This document shows positions 25,302-33,401 of a stretch of DNA of 64,000 nucleotides, piece by piece (position 1 is the stretch's first letter; every line of letters starts with the position of its first letter). The notes below the pieces were generated by a model. That model ran no database searches, was not told the DNA's origin, and was given only the letters and a program-made list of their open reading frames with translations. Position numbers and translations under genes: made by a program. This DNA comes from Chryseobacterium culicis. Lineage in GTDB: Bacteria; Bacteroidota; Bacteroidia; Flavobacteriales; Weeksellaceae. The stretch is from positions 124,001 to 188,000 of the forward strand of contig NZ_FNWQ01000001.1 in the NCBI RefSeq assembly GCF_900108365.1, read 5' to 3'.

Positions 25302-26405
25302 ATGAAGTATTACATTATTGCAGGCGAAGCTTCAGGTGATTTGCACGGAAGTAACCTGATGAAATCTCTGAAACAAAAAGATCCGAATGCTGAATTTAGA
25401 TTTTGGGGTGGTGATCTGATGAAAGCTCAGGGCGGAACACTGGTAAAACATTACAGAGATCTGGCTTTTATGGGATTTCTGGAAGTGGTAATGAACCTCA
25501 GAACGATTCTGAATAATATTAAATTCTGTAAAGAGGATATTCAGAAAAACAGACCCGATGTTTTAATTTTAGTTGATTATCCGGGTTTTAATTTAAGGAT
25601 TGCAAGGTTTGCTAAAGAGCTTGGAATCAAAGTTGTTTATTATATTTCTCCGCAGCTTTGGGCCTGGAAAGAAGGACGGGTAGAGATCATCAAAAAATAT
25701 GTGGATGAAATGATGGTCATCCTTCCTTTTGAAGAAGATTTTTACAGGAAACACGGAGTTCATTCTCATTTTGTAGGCCACCCTTTGCTGGATGCTATTT
25801 CGGATCTTCAGGAAATCAGTATTGAAAATTTCAAAGCTGGGAACGGTTTGAACGAAAAAGAAATCATTGCGCTGCTGCCGGGTTCCAGAGAACAGGAGGT
25901 GGAGAAGATGCTCGAAATAATGCTTTCTGTAAGACCGCATTTTAAAAATTATCAGTTCGTCATTGCCGGAGCACCGAGTCTCCCTAAAGAGTTCTATCAG
26001 AAATATGTGGATGATAATGTCCATTTTGTATCTAATAAAACCTATGATTTACTAAGATGTTCCAAAGCAGCTCTGGTGACCTCCGGAACAGCTACCCTGG
26101 AAACCGCTTTGCTGAACATTCCTGAAGTGGTTTGTTACCGCGGAAGCAAAATTTCTTATGCTATTGCTAAAAGATTAGTAAAAAATATCAATTACATTTC
26201 TTTGGTTAACCTGATCATGGATAGGGAAGTGGTAAAAGAGCTCATTCAAAATGATCTGAATACTAAAAACCTGGTAGAAGAACTCAATAAAATTGTATCA
26301 GGAGAAAAAAGAAACCAGGTTCTGAATGACTATGAACTTCTGAGAGAAAAGCTTGGCGGAAAAGGCGCCAGTGATCATGCTGCTGAGGTCATATTGAAAG
26401 TGTAA
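25302..26405 (+). CDS. lpxB: Lipid-A-disaccharide synthase LpxB
   Basis: A 367-residue GT19 glycosyltransferase. It joins UDP-2,3-diacylglucosamine and lipid X into the lipid A disaccharide at the inner membrane. The signature GEASGDLHGSNLMKSL lies at the N terminus, then FMGFLEVV, YPGFNLRIA, YISPQLWAWK, FVGHPLLD and LLPGSREQEV, and the nucleotide-binding TSGTATLETAL. I chose ATG 25302 (MKYYIIAGEASGD), the family start, over the ATG at 25278. Confidence 0.95.
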   Translation: MKYYIIAGEASGDLHGSNLMKSLKQKDPNAEFRFWGGDLMKAQGGTLVKHYRDLAFMGFLEVVMNLRTILNNIKFCKEDIQKNRPDVLILVDYPGFNLRIARFAKELGIKVVYYISPQLWAWKEGRVEIIKKYVDEMMVILPFEEDFYRKHGVHSHFVGHPLLDAISDLQEISIENFKAGNGLNEKEIIALLPGSREQEVEKMLEIMLSVRPHFKNYQFVIAGAPSLPKEFYQKYVDDNVHFVSNKTYDLLRCSKAALVTSGTATLETALLNIPEVVCYRGSKISYAIAKRLVKNINYISLVNLIMDREVVKELIQNDLNTKNLVEELNKIVSGEKRNQVLNDYELLREKLGGKGASDHAAEVILKV

Positions 26406-26446
26406 TTTTTACCAGTGCTTTTGAGAATTTAATCCACTTTTTAACT

Positions 26447-27535
26447 ATGAATTACTATACCCGTTTCCTTTTATTACTGACATTTACGTTGTTTTTCTCA
26501 AACTGTTCTTCACAACAGGGCAATCGGAGAGATAAAGTCCAGATATTCTATTATGGCTGGTACGCAAATCCTGCAACCGATGGGAGTTATCAGCATTGGA
26601 ACCACGAAATTCTTCCCCACTGGAGCAATCCGAAATGGAATAATCTGGGGCATCACCAAGGAGGGGACGATATTGGAGCTAATTTTTATCCTGCATTGGG
26701 AAATTACAGTTCCAATGACCCGAAGATTATTGAAAAGCATATGAAAATGATCAAAGACGCAGGAGTAGGGGTAGTTGTCGTAAGCTGGCTGGGAAAAGAT
26801 TCATTTACGGATAAAAGTCTGCTTAAATATCTGGATATTGCAGACCGTTTTAATCTGAAAATTGCATTCCACATCGAGCCGTTTTATACGAATACATCAG
26901 AATTAAAGGAACAGCTTTCTTATCTTATAAAAACCTATTCTCATCACCATGCTTTCTATAAAAAAGAGGGTAAGCCGTTGTTTTATGTATATGACAGTTA
27001 TAAAATTTCTAAAGAGGAATGGTCAAAAATGCTGTCCCAAAATGGAGAAAAAACAGTCAGAAATACAGATTTGGATGCTTTTTATATCGGGCTTTGGGTT
27101 GAAAAAGATGATGTTAAATTTTTTGACTCGGCTGGCTTTGATGGCTTCTATACCTATTTTGCCAGCGAAGGCTTTGTGTACGGAAGCACCACTGCTAACT
27201 GGAATTTTATGGCCCAATACGCTAAAGATCATAACCTGATTTTTATTCCTTGTGTAGGACCAGGGTATTCCGATACAAGGATACGTCCATGGAACGAAGC
27301 TAATTTCAAAAGCAGAGAAAATGGAAAGTATTACGAAAAGATGTTTGATGCCGCCATGAAAGTAAATCCGGATTTCATCGGAATTACATCATTCAATGAA
27401 TGGCATGAAGGAACACAGATAGAACCCGCTATCCCTAAAAAAGCAGGTGATTTTACCTATGAAGATTACGGGAAAGATTCTTTATTTTATATCAAAGAAA
27501 CGAAGCGGTTGACGGATAAATTTCTGAAAAAATAA
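26447..27535 (+). CDS. GH99-like glycosidase lipoprotein (endo-alpha-mannosidase type)
   Basis: A 362-residue protein with a lipoprotein signal (LLLLTFTLFFSNC). The mature part matches glycoside hydrolase family 99: the start KVQIFYYGWYANP, the middle VGVVVVSWLGKD, and the catalytic block FNEWHEGTQIEPA with Glu318 and Glu321 in the E-x-x-E arrangement of the family. GH99 enzymes cleave inside alpha-mannosides (endo-alpha-1,2-mannosidase/mannanase). The specificity here is inferred, and no susC/susD pair is adjacent. It is separated from lpxB by 41 nt and closed by a terminator. Confidence 0.85.
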   Translation: MNYYTRFLLLLTFTLFFSNCSSQQGNRRDKVQIFYYGWYANPATDGSYQHWNHEILPHWSNPKWNNLGHHQGGDDIGANFYPALGNYSSNDPKIIEKHMKMIKDAGVGVVVVSWLGKDSFTDKSLLKYLDIADRFNLKIAFHIEPFYTNTSELKEQLSYLIKTYSHHHAFYKKEGKPLFYVYDSYKISKEEWSKMLSQNGEKTVRNTDLDAFYIGLWVEKDDVKFFDSAGFDGFYTYFASEGFVYGSTTANWNFMAQYAKDHNLIFIPCVGPGYSDTRIRPWNEANFKSRENGKYYEKMFDAAMKVNPDFIGITSFNEWHEGTQIEPAIPKKAGDFTYEDYGKDSLFYIKETKRLTDKFLKK

Positions 27536-27560
27536 ACCGCTGAAAAGCGGTTTATTTTTT
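27534..27560. terminator. Terminator after the GH99 gene (bidirectional)
   Basis: AAACCGCT (27534-27541), loop GAAA, AGCGGTTT (27546-27553), then a T run. It also lies at the 3' end of the minus-strand DUF6705 pseudogene. A near copy occurs at 28161-28180. Confidence 0.8.
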
Positions 27561-28115
27561 ATTGTTTTGTTAAATGTATAATTTTATTATCCGGAAGAGT
27601 AGTTTGAAAGTTACTACAATTCTGAGTTACAATATCATTGTCTGGATGAAAATTAACTCCCAATTGAGTTGGAGTTTCTGGCTTTATCCACATATAAAAA
27701 AATCCGTAATCAATACATCCCGATTTATCACCAGAGAAGTCCTTTAAATAAGCTTTTAAATCTTTCTGAAAATTAAAACCAGTAAACTTGGTTTCAGTAT
27801 CAGGTTTAGTGAAATTATCATATTCTACCACACCATTAGCGTTTGTTATTTTTACCCTCCCAACAAGCATATCCTATTTTTGATTTTGTCCCACATTTTC
27901 TTTCTTGATAAAATTAAATTCATAATTTTTACCATCCCTGTTTCCTTTCCATGTTCCAGCATATTTATTCAGGGAATTATTAATATCTTTTACATAAGAG
28001 GTATTTGGGCATGTTTGAGCTGATAGAGAACATTGTGCCATTGTCTCAAGAGAGACGGTTTGCCCTTACAGTCTGTAAATACAGCAAGACATATAATACT
28101 TAAAATATTTTTCAT
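27559..28115 (-). pseudogene. Decayed DUF6705-type lipoprotein gene
   Basis: Reading from ATG 28115 gives MKNILSIICLAVFTDCKG, a lipoprotein-like signal. A one-base loss near 28058-28066 then shifts the frame. In the corrected frame it continues QTVSLETMAQCSLSAQTCPN, then TSYVKDINNSLNKYAGTWKG up to an in-frame TAG (about 27869-27871), and then MLVGRVKITNANGVVEYDNF to the stop at 27559. It aligns with the intact neighbour at 28185-28757 (CKGQ, NTSYVKDIN versus NAYVKDLN, YxGT). Both end in a similar hairpin. Two lesions make translation of a full product unlikely; the last 103 residues alone form an open frame. Confidence 0.75.
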
Positions 28116-28160
28116 CGACTTTTTATATTTTATTGCTATCAATTAAAATGTCAATTCAAA

Positions 28161-28180
28161 AAACCGGTGAAAAGCGGTTT
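28161..28180 (-). terminator. Terminator of the DUF6705 lipoprotein gene
   Basis: AAACCG (28161-28166) / CGGTTT (28175-28180) with an A run on the plus strand. Nearly the same sequence as the hairpin at 27534-27553, suggesting duplication with the gene. Confidence 0.55.
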
Positions 28181-28184
28181 ATAA

Positions 28185-28757
28185 TTATTGCTTAGTAAAA
28201 ATTAAATCTTTTGTCTCTGGTAGGTAAATGTTTATGTCTGTTCCTGGGGGACACTTAGCATCATCTATGATAATATCATTGGGGCGATATTCCCAAATAA
28301 TTTGATTGTCATTTAATTTTTTTAAAATAACTTTCCCCCAGCCAACATTACAATTAGTGCCACTGTACGAAAATATTATAGAATTTTGATAAGGTCTTGT
28401 TCCAATACTAAATAACTCTATTTTAGAAGTATTGTTTTTAGTATCCTGAAGTATTGTGCCAGAAGAGTTTTTAATAATATATTTAATTATTAATGCATCT
28501 CTGTAAAACTTTTGATCTCCATAATCAACTAATTTATTTTCAGCTTTTGTAACATATAAAATGATTTCATTTCCTTGAAATATTGCTTTATAAGTTCCTA
28601 AATATGGTGTTAGTTCATTATTTAGATCCTTTACATAAGCATTTGTTGGAATATTTTTTAAGTCAGTATTTAAGGGTAATTGCTGACCTTTGCAAGAAAA
28701 GAAATAGATGAAAAATGATAAGAAGAGTATCATTTTTTTTGTATTCGTTGTTTTCAT
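28185..28757 (-). CDS. DUF6705-type small lipoprotein
   Basis: A 190-residue protein with a hydrophobic N terminus (KKMILFLSFFIYFFSC) ending in a Cys followed by KGQQLPL, a likely lipoprotein. The mature domain appears to be a small beta-rich fold (AYVKDLNNELTPYLGTYKAIF, KVILKKLNDNQIIWEY) and ends DLIFTKQ. I recognise this as the DUF6705 group common in Chryseobacterium; its function is unknown. A decayed paralogue lies directly downstream. It starts 25 nt after the stop of the larger JAMM-like lipoprotein gene, on the same strand, so co-transcription is likely. Confidence 0.7.
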   Translation of the reverse strand: MKTTNTKKMILFLSFFIYFFSCKGQQLPLNTDLKNIPTNAYVKDLNNELTPYLGTYKAIFQGNEIILYVTKAENKLVDYGDQKFYRDALIIKYIIKNSSGTILQDTKNNTSKIELFSIGTRPYQNSIIFSYSGTNCNVGWGKVILKKLNDNQIIWEYRPNDIIIDDAKCPPGTDINIYLPETKDLIFTKQ

Positions 28758-28782
28758 GTTTTTACTTTATAATATTAAACTA

Positions 28783-30105
28783 TTAACAGGATGTTGTAAT
28801 TAATTGATTATTTGTATTTATTTCGATATTTTGTATTGTGTTATCAAGTTCTATCCTTTGTAAAATGATTTTTCCGCTTAACCCCATTTTTTTTAAAGTT
28901 TCAAAAAATAATATTTCCACTCCCAGATTATTGATTGTTCCGTCGGAATTAATATAAGTATTTCCATTCTTGCCAAAATCTGTTAAATTAGACTCAATCT
29001 CTATATATTTTTTTGTGAATTTATTTAACTCTTCTTGTGAAAAATTAGTTAACGCATCTTGATAAGTTCCGTTAAAATTCATTACATAATGCATACCATT
29101 AGGAGCTACTACTCCTAAATAAGCATTGCCTGGAGTATTAGTTGAGGTAGGTTGGGCTCTTGCAAAACCTAATAACTGATCAATATCTGCAGGTGAAAAC
29201 ATAGGTATTCCTGTAGGGGTGTGGTTATGATATCCTCCGGCATATCCTGTTTTATCTCCGAAGTTAACACTATGTTTCCCTCCTGTTATCGTTGGTGAAG
29301 GTGTTCCATCCAGCATAAATTTGACTCCCTTTTCACCTCCAAGAGTTGACTGTTGTTTTAACTCATTTATTTTTAACTGTGAAGTAGGTTGCAAAAGTCT
29401 ATTCTGTGTTCTTATACATGGAGTGTTATCATGAGCGTCAGGATATTGGTATCCACCTCCGCCACCTCCGCCGCTTCCGCCGTCACCGCCGCTTCCGCCA
29501 CCACATTGTGAATCTGGTGACATATCCATACACTCCAAATAAGGTCCTGCTGGTGAGCAATGCATTTCTACAAAATGATCAACCTGCAAAACGGCTCCGG
29601 TTACAGTATCTGTCCAGGTAACTGTTTTATAGATGGTGACACAGCTGTTCTTACTTTGAGCGGTTCCTGAGTTTTCTTTAAATGTTCCGGAAAGATTTTC
29701 CCTGTTTTTAAAAACCAATAGATCAAAAAACTTTTTGGACTTTTCATTAGGATCGATTTTGAAAAAGACTTTATCTTCTTCTCTTTTTACTACAAGAGTA
29801 AAATTTACCTTCCCGTCTTTTATCACAGGAACTTCAAGGAAGCTTTCTTCACCTGCTGTTGTAGCATAATTCCAGGCGACTTCACCATGCCTGGCTTTAA
29901 CATAATTGGGATCTGAATAGGTCTCAAATATTTTCTTTACATTTTTAATGTATTTTTCGTCCTCTTTCCAAAGAGTTTTTGAGGTGTATTCCTTTGATAG
30001 AATAGAGGCCTCAGAAACAGATGAGGTTTCATCATGAATACAGGAGGAAAAGGAAGACGTTATGATTGCCAGCACCAGCAACCAATGGGTTGTTTTTTTC
30101 ATCAT
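28783..30105 (-). CDS. Lipoprotein with Gly-rich linker and JAMM-like C-terminal domain
   Basis: About 440 residues from the ATG at 30105, chosen over 30138 because the signal MMKKTTHWLLVLAIITSSFSSC follows. The N-terminal half (to about residue 200) is of unknown type. A Gly/Ser-rich linker (GGGSGGDGGSGGGGGGG) follows. The C-terminal domain contains GGYHNHTPTGIPMFSPADID, which resembles the JAMM/MPN metalloprotease pattern HxHx(7)SxxD but with eight residues between. No clear upstream catalytic Glu could be fixed. Similar domains occur in Bacteroidota secreted proteins and in toxin-like proteins. It precedes the DUF6705 lipoprotein gene and its decayed copy, and is divergent from an XRE regulator. 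Confidence 0.6.
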   Translation of the reverse strand: MMKKTTHWLLVLAIITSSFSSCIHDETSSVSEASILSKEYTSKTLWKEDEKYIKNVKKIFETYSDPNYVKARHGEVAWNYATTAGEESFLEVPVIKDGKVNFTLVVKREEDKVFFKIDPNEKSKKFFDLLVFKNRENLSGTFKENSGTAQSKNSCVTIYKTVTWTDTVTGAVLQVDHFVEMHCSPAGPYLECMDMSPDSQCGGGSGGDGGSGGGGGGGYQYPDAHDNTPCIRTQNRLLQPTSQLKINELKQQSTLGGEKGVKFMLDGTPSPTITGGKHSVNFGDKTGYAGGYHNHTPTGIPMFSPADIDQLLGFARAQPTSTNTPGNAYLGVVAPNGMHYVMNFNGTYQDALTNFSQEELNKFTKKYIEIESNLTDFGKNGNTYINSDGTINNLGVEILFFETLKKMGLSGKIILQRIELDNTIQNIEINTNNQLITTSC

Positions 30106-30143
30106 ACGATTTCTGTTTTTTAGATGTTGAATATACAAATTTT

Positions 30144-30173
30144 ATCACATCGGTGTGATTTTATGCAAAAATA
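30144..30173 (-). promoter_or_regulatory. Promoter and inverted repeat of the JAMM-like lipoprotein gene
   Basis: CAAAAATA (30166-30173) reads TATTTTTG on the minus strand. Just downstream in the direction of transcription is ATCACA-TCGG-TGTGAT (30144-30159), an inverted repeat at about +1 to +16 that could be an operator. Confidence 0.45.
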
Positions 30174-30197
30174 TATTTTTCCGCCATCCTACATCAT

Positions 30198-30228
30198 AAG
30201 AATTTTTATATTTTTGATAAAAATTCTT
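30198..30228 (+). promoter_or_regulatory. Inverted-repeat operator around the XRE gene promoter
   Basis: AAGAATTTTTAT (30198-30209) and ATAAAAATTCTT (30217-30228) form a perfect 12-bp inverted repeat. The -7 box TATTTTTG (30209-30216) lies between the arms, so a dimer bound here would block the promoter. Confidence 0.65.
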
Positions 30229-30233
30229 TTAAA

Positions 30234-30611
30234 ATGAGCATAGGTACAAGAGTAAAACAATACAGGGAAGCCAGAAACTGGTCTCAGGAAGATCTGGCGG
30301 TGCGCTTAGATACTACACAGACTACCATTTCCAATATAGAGTCTGATAAAAATATTCCCAACTCTTTACTGCTGAACAAAATAGCAAAAGAATTAGAGGT
30401 TGATATTAATGAGCTGCTTAATGATAGTGCTAATAATATCATGACAAATAATGAATTTAGTGATCATGCTGTTGCCGCTGTTAATCAATATAATCCTGTT
30501 TTCAATATGCAGTCTCCGGAATTATTAGAGAGCATTCTGAAAAACCAGGAACAGATTGCTAAGCTTATGGAAATACAGAGTAAGCTGATAGAAAACCTCC
30601 TCAAAAAATAA
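30234..30611 (+). CDS. XRE-family transcriptional regulator
   Basis: A 125-residue protein. The N-terminal 65 residues are a Cro/CI-type helix-turn-helix (GTRVKQYREARNWSQEDLA, TTQTTISNIESDKNIPN, KIAKELEVDINELL). The C-terminal half has a coiled-coil-like region (PELLESILKNQEQIAKLMEIQSKLIENLLKK) that probably drives oligomerisation. No ligand domain is evident. It is divergent from the JAMM-like lipoprotein gene. A perfect palindrome brackets its own -7 box, which indicates autorepression; it may also control the divergent gene. Confidence 0.88.
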   Translation: MSIGTRVKQYREARNWSQEDLAVRLDTTQTTISNIESDKNIPNSLLLNKIAKELEVDINELLNDSANNIMTNNEFSDHAVAAVNQYNPVFNMQSPELLESILKNQEQIAKLMEIQSKLIENLLKK

Positions 30612-30632
30612 AGCATAAAGAACAACTATAAT

Positions 30633-30667
30633 AAAGTCTGAAATTAAAACTTCAGACTTTCGTTTTT
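30633..30667 (+). terminator. Terminator after the XRE gene
   Basis: AAAGTCTGAA (30633-30642) / TTCAGACTTT (30651-30660) followed by CGTTTTTT. Confidence 0.8.
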
Positions 30668-30799
30668 TATATCAATGGGTTTTACATAGTAAAAAATCAG
30701 GTTCTCTATTAATCCTTTTTTTTGTATTTTGAATTGATATTTGGTTGTTAAAGAGGAGGGGATTTAAGGAGTAATTATCTATTTTTCCCGAATAATTAA

Positions 30800-32578
30800 T
30801 TGAAATTGCAAAAGCAGCCTCTTTTTATTCTGGTACTACTTTTTATTCTTGGAATTCTTTTTCAGGATAAGGTTGTATTGTCAGGTACTGCGCTTTACTC
30901 ACCGATTGTACTGTGCTTAGTTTTACTCACTGCCATCTGCTTTCATTCGTATTTTCTGCATAAAGTCAAAGTTATTTTGCTTGTCCTTTTATTTTTTGGA
31001 ACAGGAATTATTCTCCACTATTATAATACTTCTGCAGCGAACGGGGATCATATTTCAGATAAAAAAGAAACCGTTATTTTTAAAATTTCGCAGAAATTAA
31101 ATTCTACCGCAAAATATAAAAAATATGAAGGAATTGTACAGGCAGGAAAAACCACTTTTAATTCTGTTTTGTATGTTCCTGCAGCTTTCAAAGAGCTGGA
31201 TTTTATTCATTATTACAAAGCAGAAGCTTTTGTGGCAAAACCAAAGGCTCCTCAATATGATTTTCAGTTTAACTATGTTCAGTATCTGAAGAGAAAAGGC
31301 ATTAGTTATCAGATTTATATTTCAAAGGAAATAGTAGCTGAAGAACGAAACGATGTGAAGCTGGCAGATCAGTTACGACAGTATAGACTTACAGTTCTTC
31401 AGAAAATTGATCAGATAAAAATTTCAGGAAAAACAAAAGAATTTCTAAAAGGAATCATCCTGGCAGACAGAACAGAGCTTGATGCGGGTACGGTTCAGGA
31501 TTTCAATAAGTCCGGGCTGGTTCATTTTCTGGCGATTTCAGGAACGCATATAGTGGTTATTTTTGGAATGTTTTACTTTTTTCTGATTCGTTTTACTCCT
31601 ATAAAATGGAGAAAATATGCAGTGATTGTAAGTTTAGTATTTATCTGGCTGTTTGCTGCTTTTATCGGGTTTGGAAACTCTGTTCTGCGGTCATGTATCA
31701 TGTTGAGTGTCTATTTTATTTTTGTGCTGCTTCAGCGGAAACCGGATCTGCTTCATTCATTGGCTTTGTCGGCTTTTTTTATTTTGATTGGAGATACCCA
31801 GCAGATTTTTGATGTAGGATTTCAGCTTAGTTTTTTGGCAGTTTTGGGGATCTATTGGCTGAATCAGCCTTTACTGAAATATTTCCCAAAACAGGATCAT
31901 TATCTTAAAAAACTACTTTTCAGTACCATTACCCTATCTGTATCGGCTCAGCTGGCTACACTTCCGCTGGTGCTGTATTATTTTCATCAGTTTTCTTTCA
32001 TTTCTATCATTGCCAATTTTGTTATTGTTCCTTTTTCCGAGATAATTATCGTATTCTCATTTATTATGACAGGCTTTATTGCATCCGGAATTGATTTTGA
32101 GCTTATGAATAAAGGGTATGATTTTGTTATTCAGATTCTGTTAAAAATAATTCATTGGTTTGCGGAGGCAGACTTTTTATTCTTTGAGAACATTCCCATG
32201 AACGGATGGGAAGTGCTTTCTATTTCTGCGGCTGTCTATTTATTAAGACCTGTTATTTTAAAATTTGATTTTAAAAGTTCGATGAGGTTAACGATGGCTT
32301 TAGTGGTATTTTTGATGATAAGAACAGGAAGTAATGTCTTTGAAAATCAGAAAGAAGAAATATTGGTTTACACCTATGGTAAGAGCCGTGTTTTTTCTGT
32401 GAAAACGGGAAGCAGAGCAGGCTTTTGGGTTTCGGATGGCAGGAATGAAGCGAAAATTATAAAGTATATAATCAATCCCTATTGTGCGGCAAGAAGAGTA
32501 GATCATTTTGAAATAAAATCTTTCTCTTCCTTTACTAAAAAAGTCGTTTTCAGAGGCCGGATTTATAATCTCAAGTAA
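30800..32578 (+). CDS. comEC: ComEC/Rec2-type DNA-uptake membrane protein
   Basis: A 592-residue polytopic protein. An N-terminal DUF4131-like region has two or three helices and an OB-like segment (about residues 90-190). The competence domain (about 195-490) follows, with the signature KSGLVHFLAISGTHIVVIFG and SVLRSCIMLSVYF. It would form the inner-membrane channel for single-stranded DNA during transformation. The C-terminal metallo-beta-lactamase domain of Bacillus-type ComEC is absent, which is usual in Bacteroidota. The start must be TTG 30800: an in-frame TAA sits immediately before it and no nearby in-frame ATG follows. Confidence 0.85.
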   Translation: MKLQKQPLFILVLLFILGILFQDKVVLSGTALYSPIVLCLVLLTAICFHSYFLHKVKVILLVLLFFGTGIILHYYNTSAANGDHISDKKETVIFKISQKLNSTAKYKKYEGIVQAGKTTFNSVLYVPAAFKELDFIHYYKAEAFVAKPKAPQYDFQFNYVQYLKRKGISYQIYISKEIVAEERNDVKLADQLRQYRLTVLQKIDQIKISGKTKEFLKGIILADRTELDAGTVQDFNKSGLVHFLAISGTHIVVIFGMFYFFLIRFTPIKWRKYAVIVSLVFIWLFAAFIGFGNSVLRSCIMLSVYFIFVLLQRKPDLLHSLALSAFFILIGDTQQIFDVGFQLSFLAVLGIYWLNQPLLKYFPKQDHYLKKLLFSTITLSVSAQLATLPLVLYYFHQFSFISIIANFVIVPFSEIIIVFSFIMTGFIASGIDFELMNKGYDFVIQILLKIIHWFAEADFLFFENIPMNGWEVLSISAAVYLLRPVILKFDFKSSMRLTMALVVFLMIRTGSNVFENQKEEILVYTYGKSRVFSVKTGSRAGFWVSDGRNEAKIIKYIINPYCAARRVDHFEIKSFSSFTKKVVFRGRIYNLK

Positions 32579-32654
32579 TGCTGTATAATTTATATGTTTT
32601 CGTGTATTTATAATGTATAAAATTCTTATTTAGAAACATTACAAACTGCCTAAT

Positions 32655-32700
32655 TGTGAGATTTCTCACTTTTCGATATTGTTAAACTTTCTTAATTTTG
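32655..32700 (+). promoter_or_regulatory. sdhCAB promoter with CRP-like palindrome
   Basis: TGTGA-GATTTC-TCACT (32655-32670) lies 30.5 nt (centre) upstream of the -7 box TAATTTTG (32693-32700), the position of a class II activator site. It is close to the CRP consensus TGTGA-N6-TCACA. Confidence 0.5.
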
Positions 32701-32723
32701 TAGAAATTCAAATTTAAACTTAT

Positions 32724-33386
32724 ATGGCAGGTTTAACGAGTTCTACGATAGGTAGAAAATATGCTATGGCATTATCAGCTCTATTTTTGCTGATTTTTCT
32801 TATACTGCATTTGACGACCAATTTGTTATCAGTTCTGAATCGTGATGCATTCAATACGGCATCCGACTTTATGGGCTATAATCCTTTTGTGCAGTTCTTA
32901 ATGCAGCCTATTCTTGGTTTTGCAGTAATTTTCCATTTCATTATGGGATTTGTTCTGGAGATCAAGAATAATAAAGCGCGTCCTATCAAGTACGCATCAA
33001 ACAACCCTTCTGTGAACTCTTCATGGATGTCCAGAAATATGATTATTTCAGGGGCTGTGGTTTTAGCTTTTTTAGTGCTTCACTTTTATGATTTCTGGTT
33101 ACATGAAATTAATTATAAGTATGTTGAAGGACTTACTCCTGATGCAGAACGTTTCTGGCCGGAACTTCATGAGAAGTTTGCTGATATGTGGAGAGTAGCT
33201 CTGTATGTAATTGCTTTTGTTTTATTAGGATTACACCTGGCTCACGGATTCCAGTCTTCATTTCAGTCTATCGGAGCAAGACATCCAAAATATACACCGG
33301 TAATCAAAGCTTTCGGGAAATGGTATTCAATCCTTATTCCTGCAGGATTTATTTTTATCGCAATTTTTCACTTTGTAACTCAATAA
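32724..33386 (+). CDS. sdhC: Succinate dehydrogenase cytochrome b subunit
   Basis: A 220-residue membrane subunit of the single-subunit (type B) b558 family with five helices. It anchors SdhAB and carries two haems facing the menaquinone pool. Characteristic parts are STIGRKYAMALSALFLLIFLILHLTTNL, FHFIMGFVLEIKN, LVLHFYDFWLH and LGLHLAHGFQSSFQSIG; histidines in these helices are the haem ligands. It is the first gene of sdhCAB; sdhA starts 15 nt after its stop. Confidence 0.94.
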   Translation: MAGLTSSTIGRKYAMALSALFLLIFLILHLTTNLLSVLNRDAFNTASDFMGYNPFVQFLMQPILGFAVIFHFIMGFVLEIKNNKARPIKYASNNPSVNSSWMSRNMIISGAVVLAFLVLHFYDFWLHEINYKYVEGLTPDAERFWPELHEKFADMWRVALYVIAFVLLGLHLAHGFQSSFQSIGARHPKYTPVIKAFGKWYSILIPAGFIFIAIFHFVTQ

Positions 33387-33401
33387 TATCAATATACTAA
33401 T

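Noticed and set aside
28783..30611. Classic type II toxin-antitoxin system (XRE antitoxin with toxin)
   Set aside because: The XRE gene has no overlapping or adjacent small toxin gene on the same strand, and the divergent gene encodes an exported lipoprotein.
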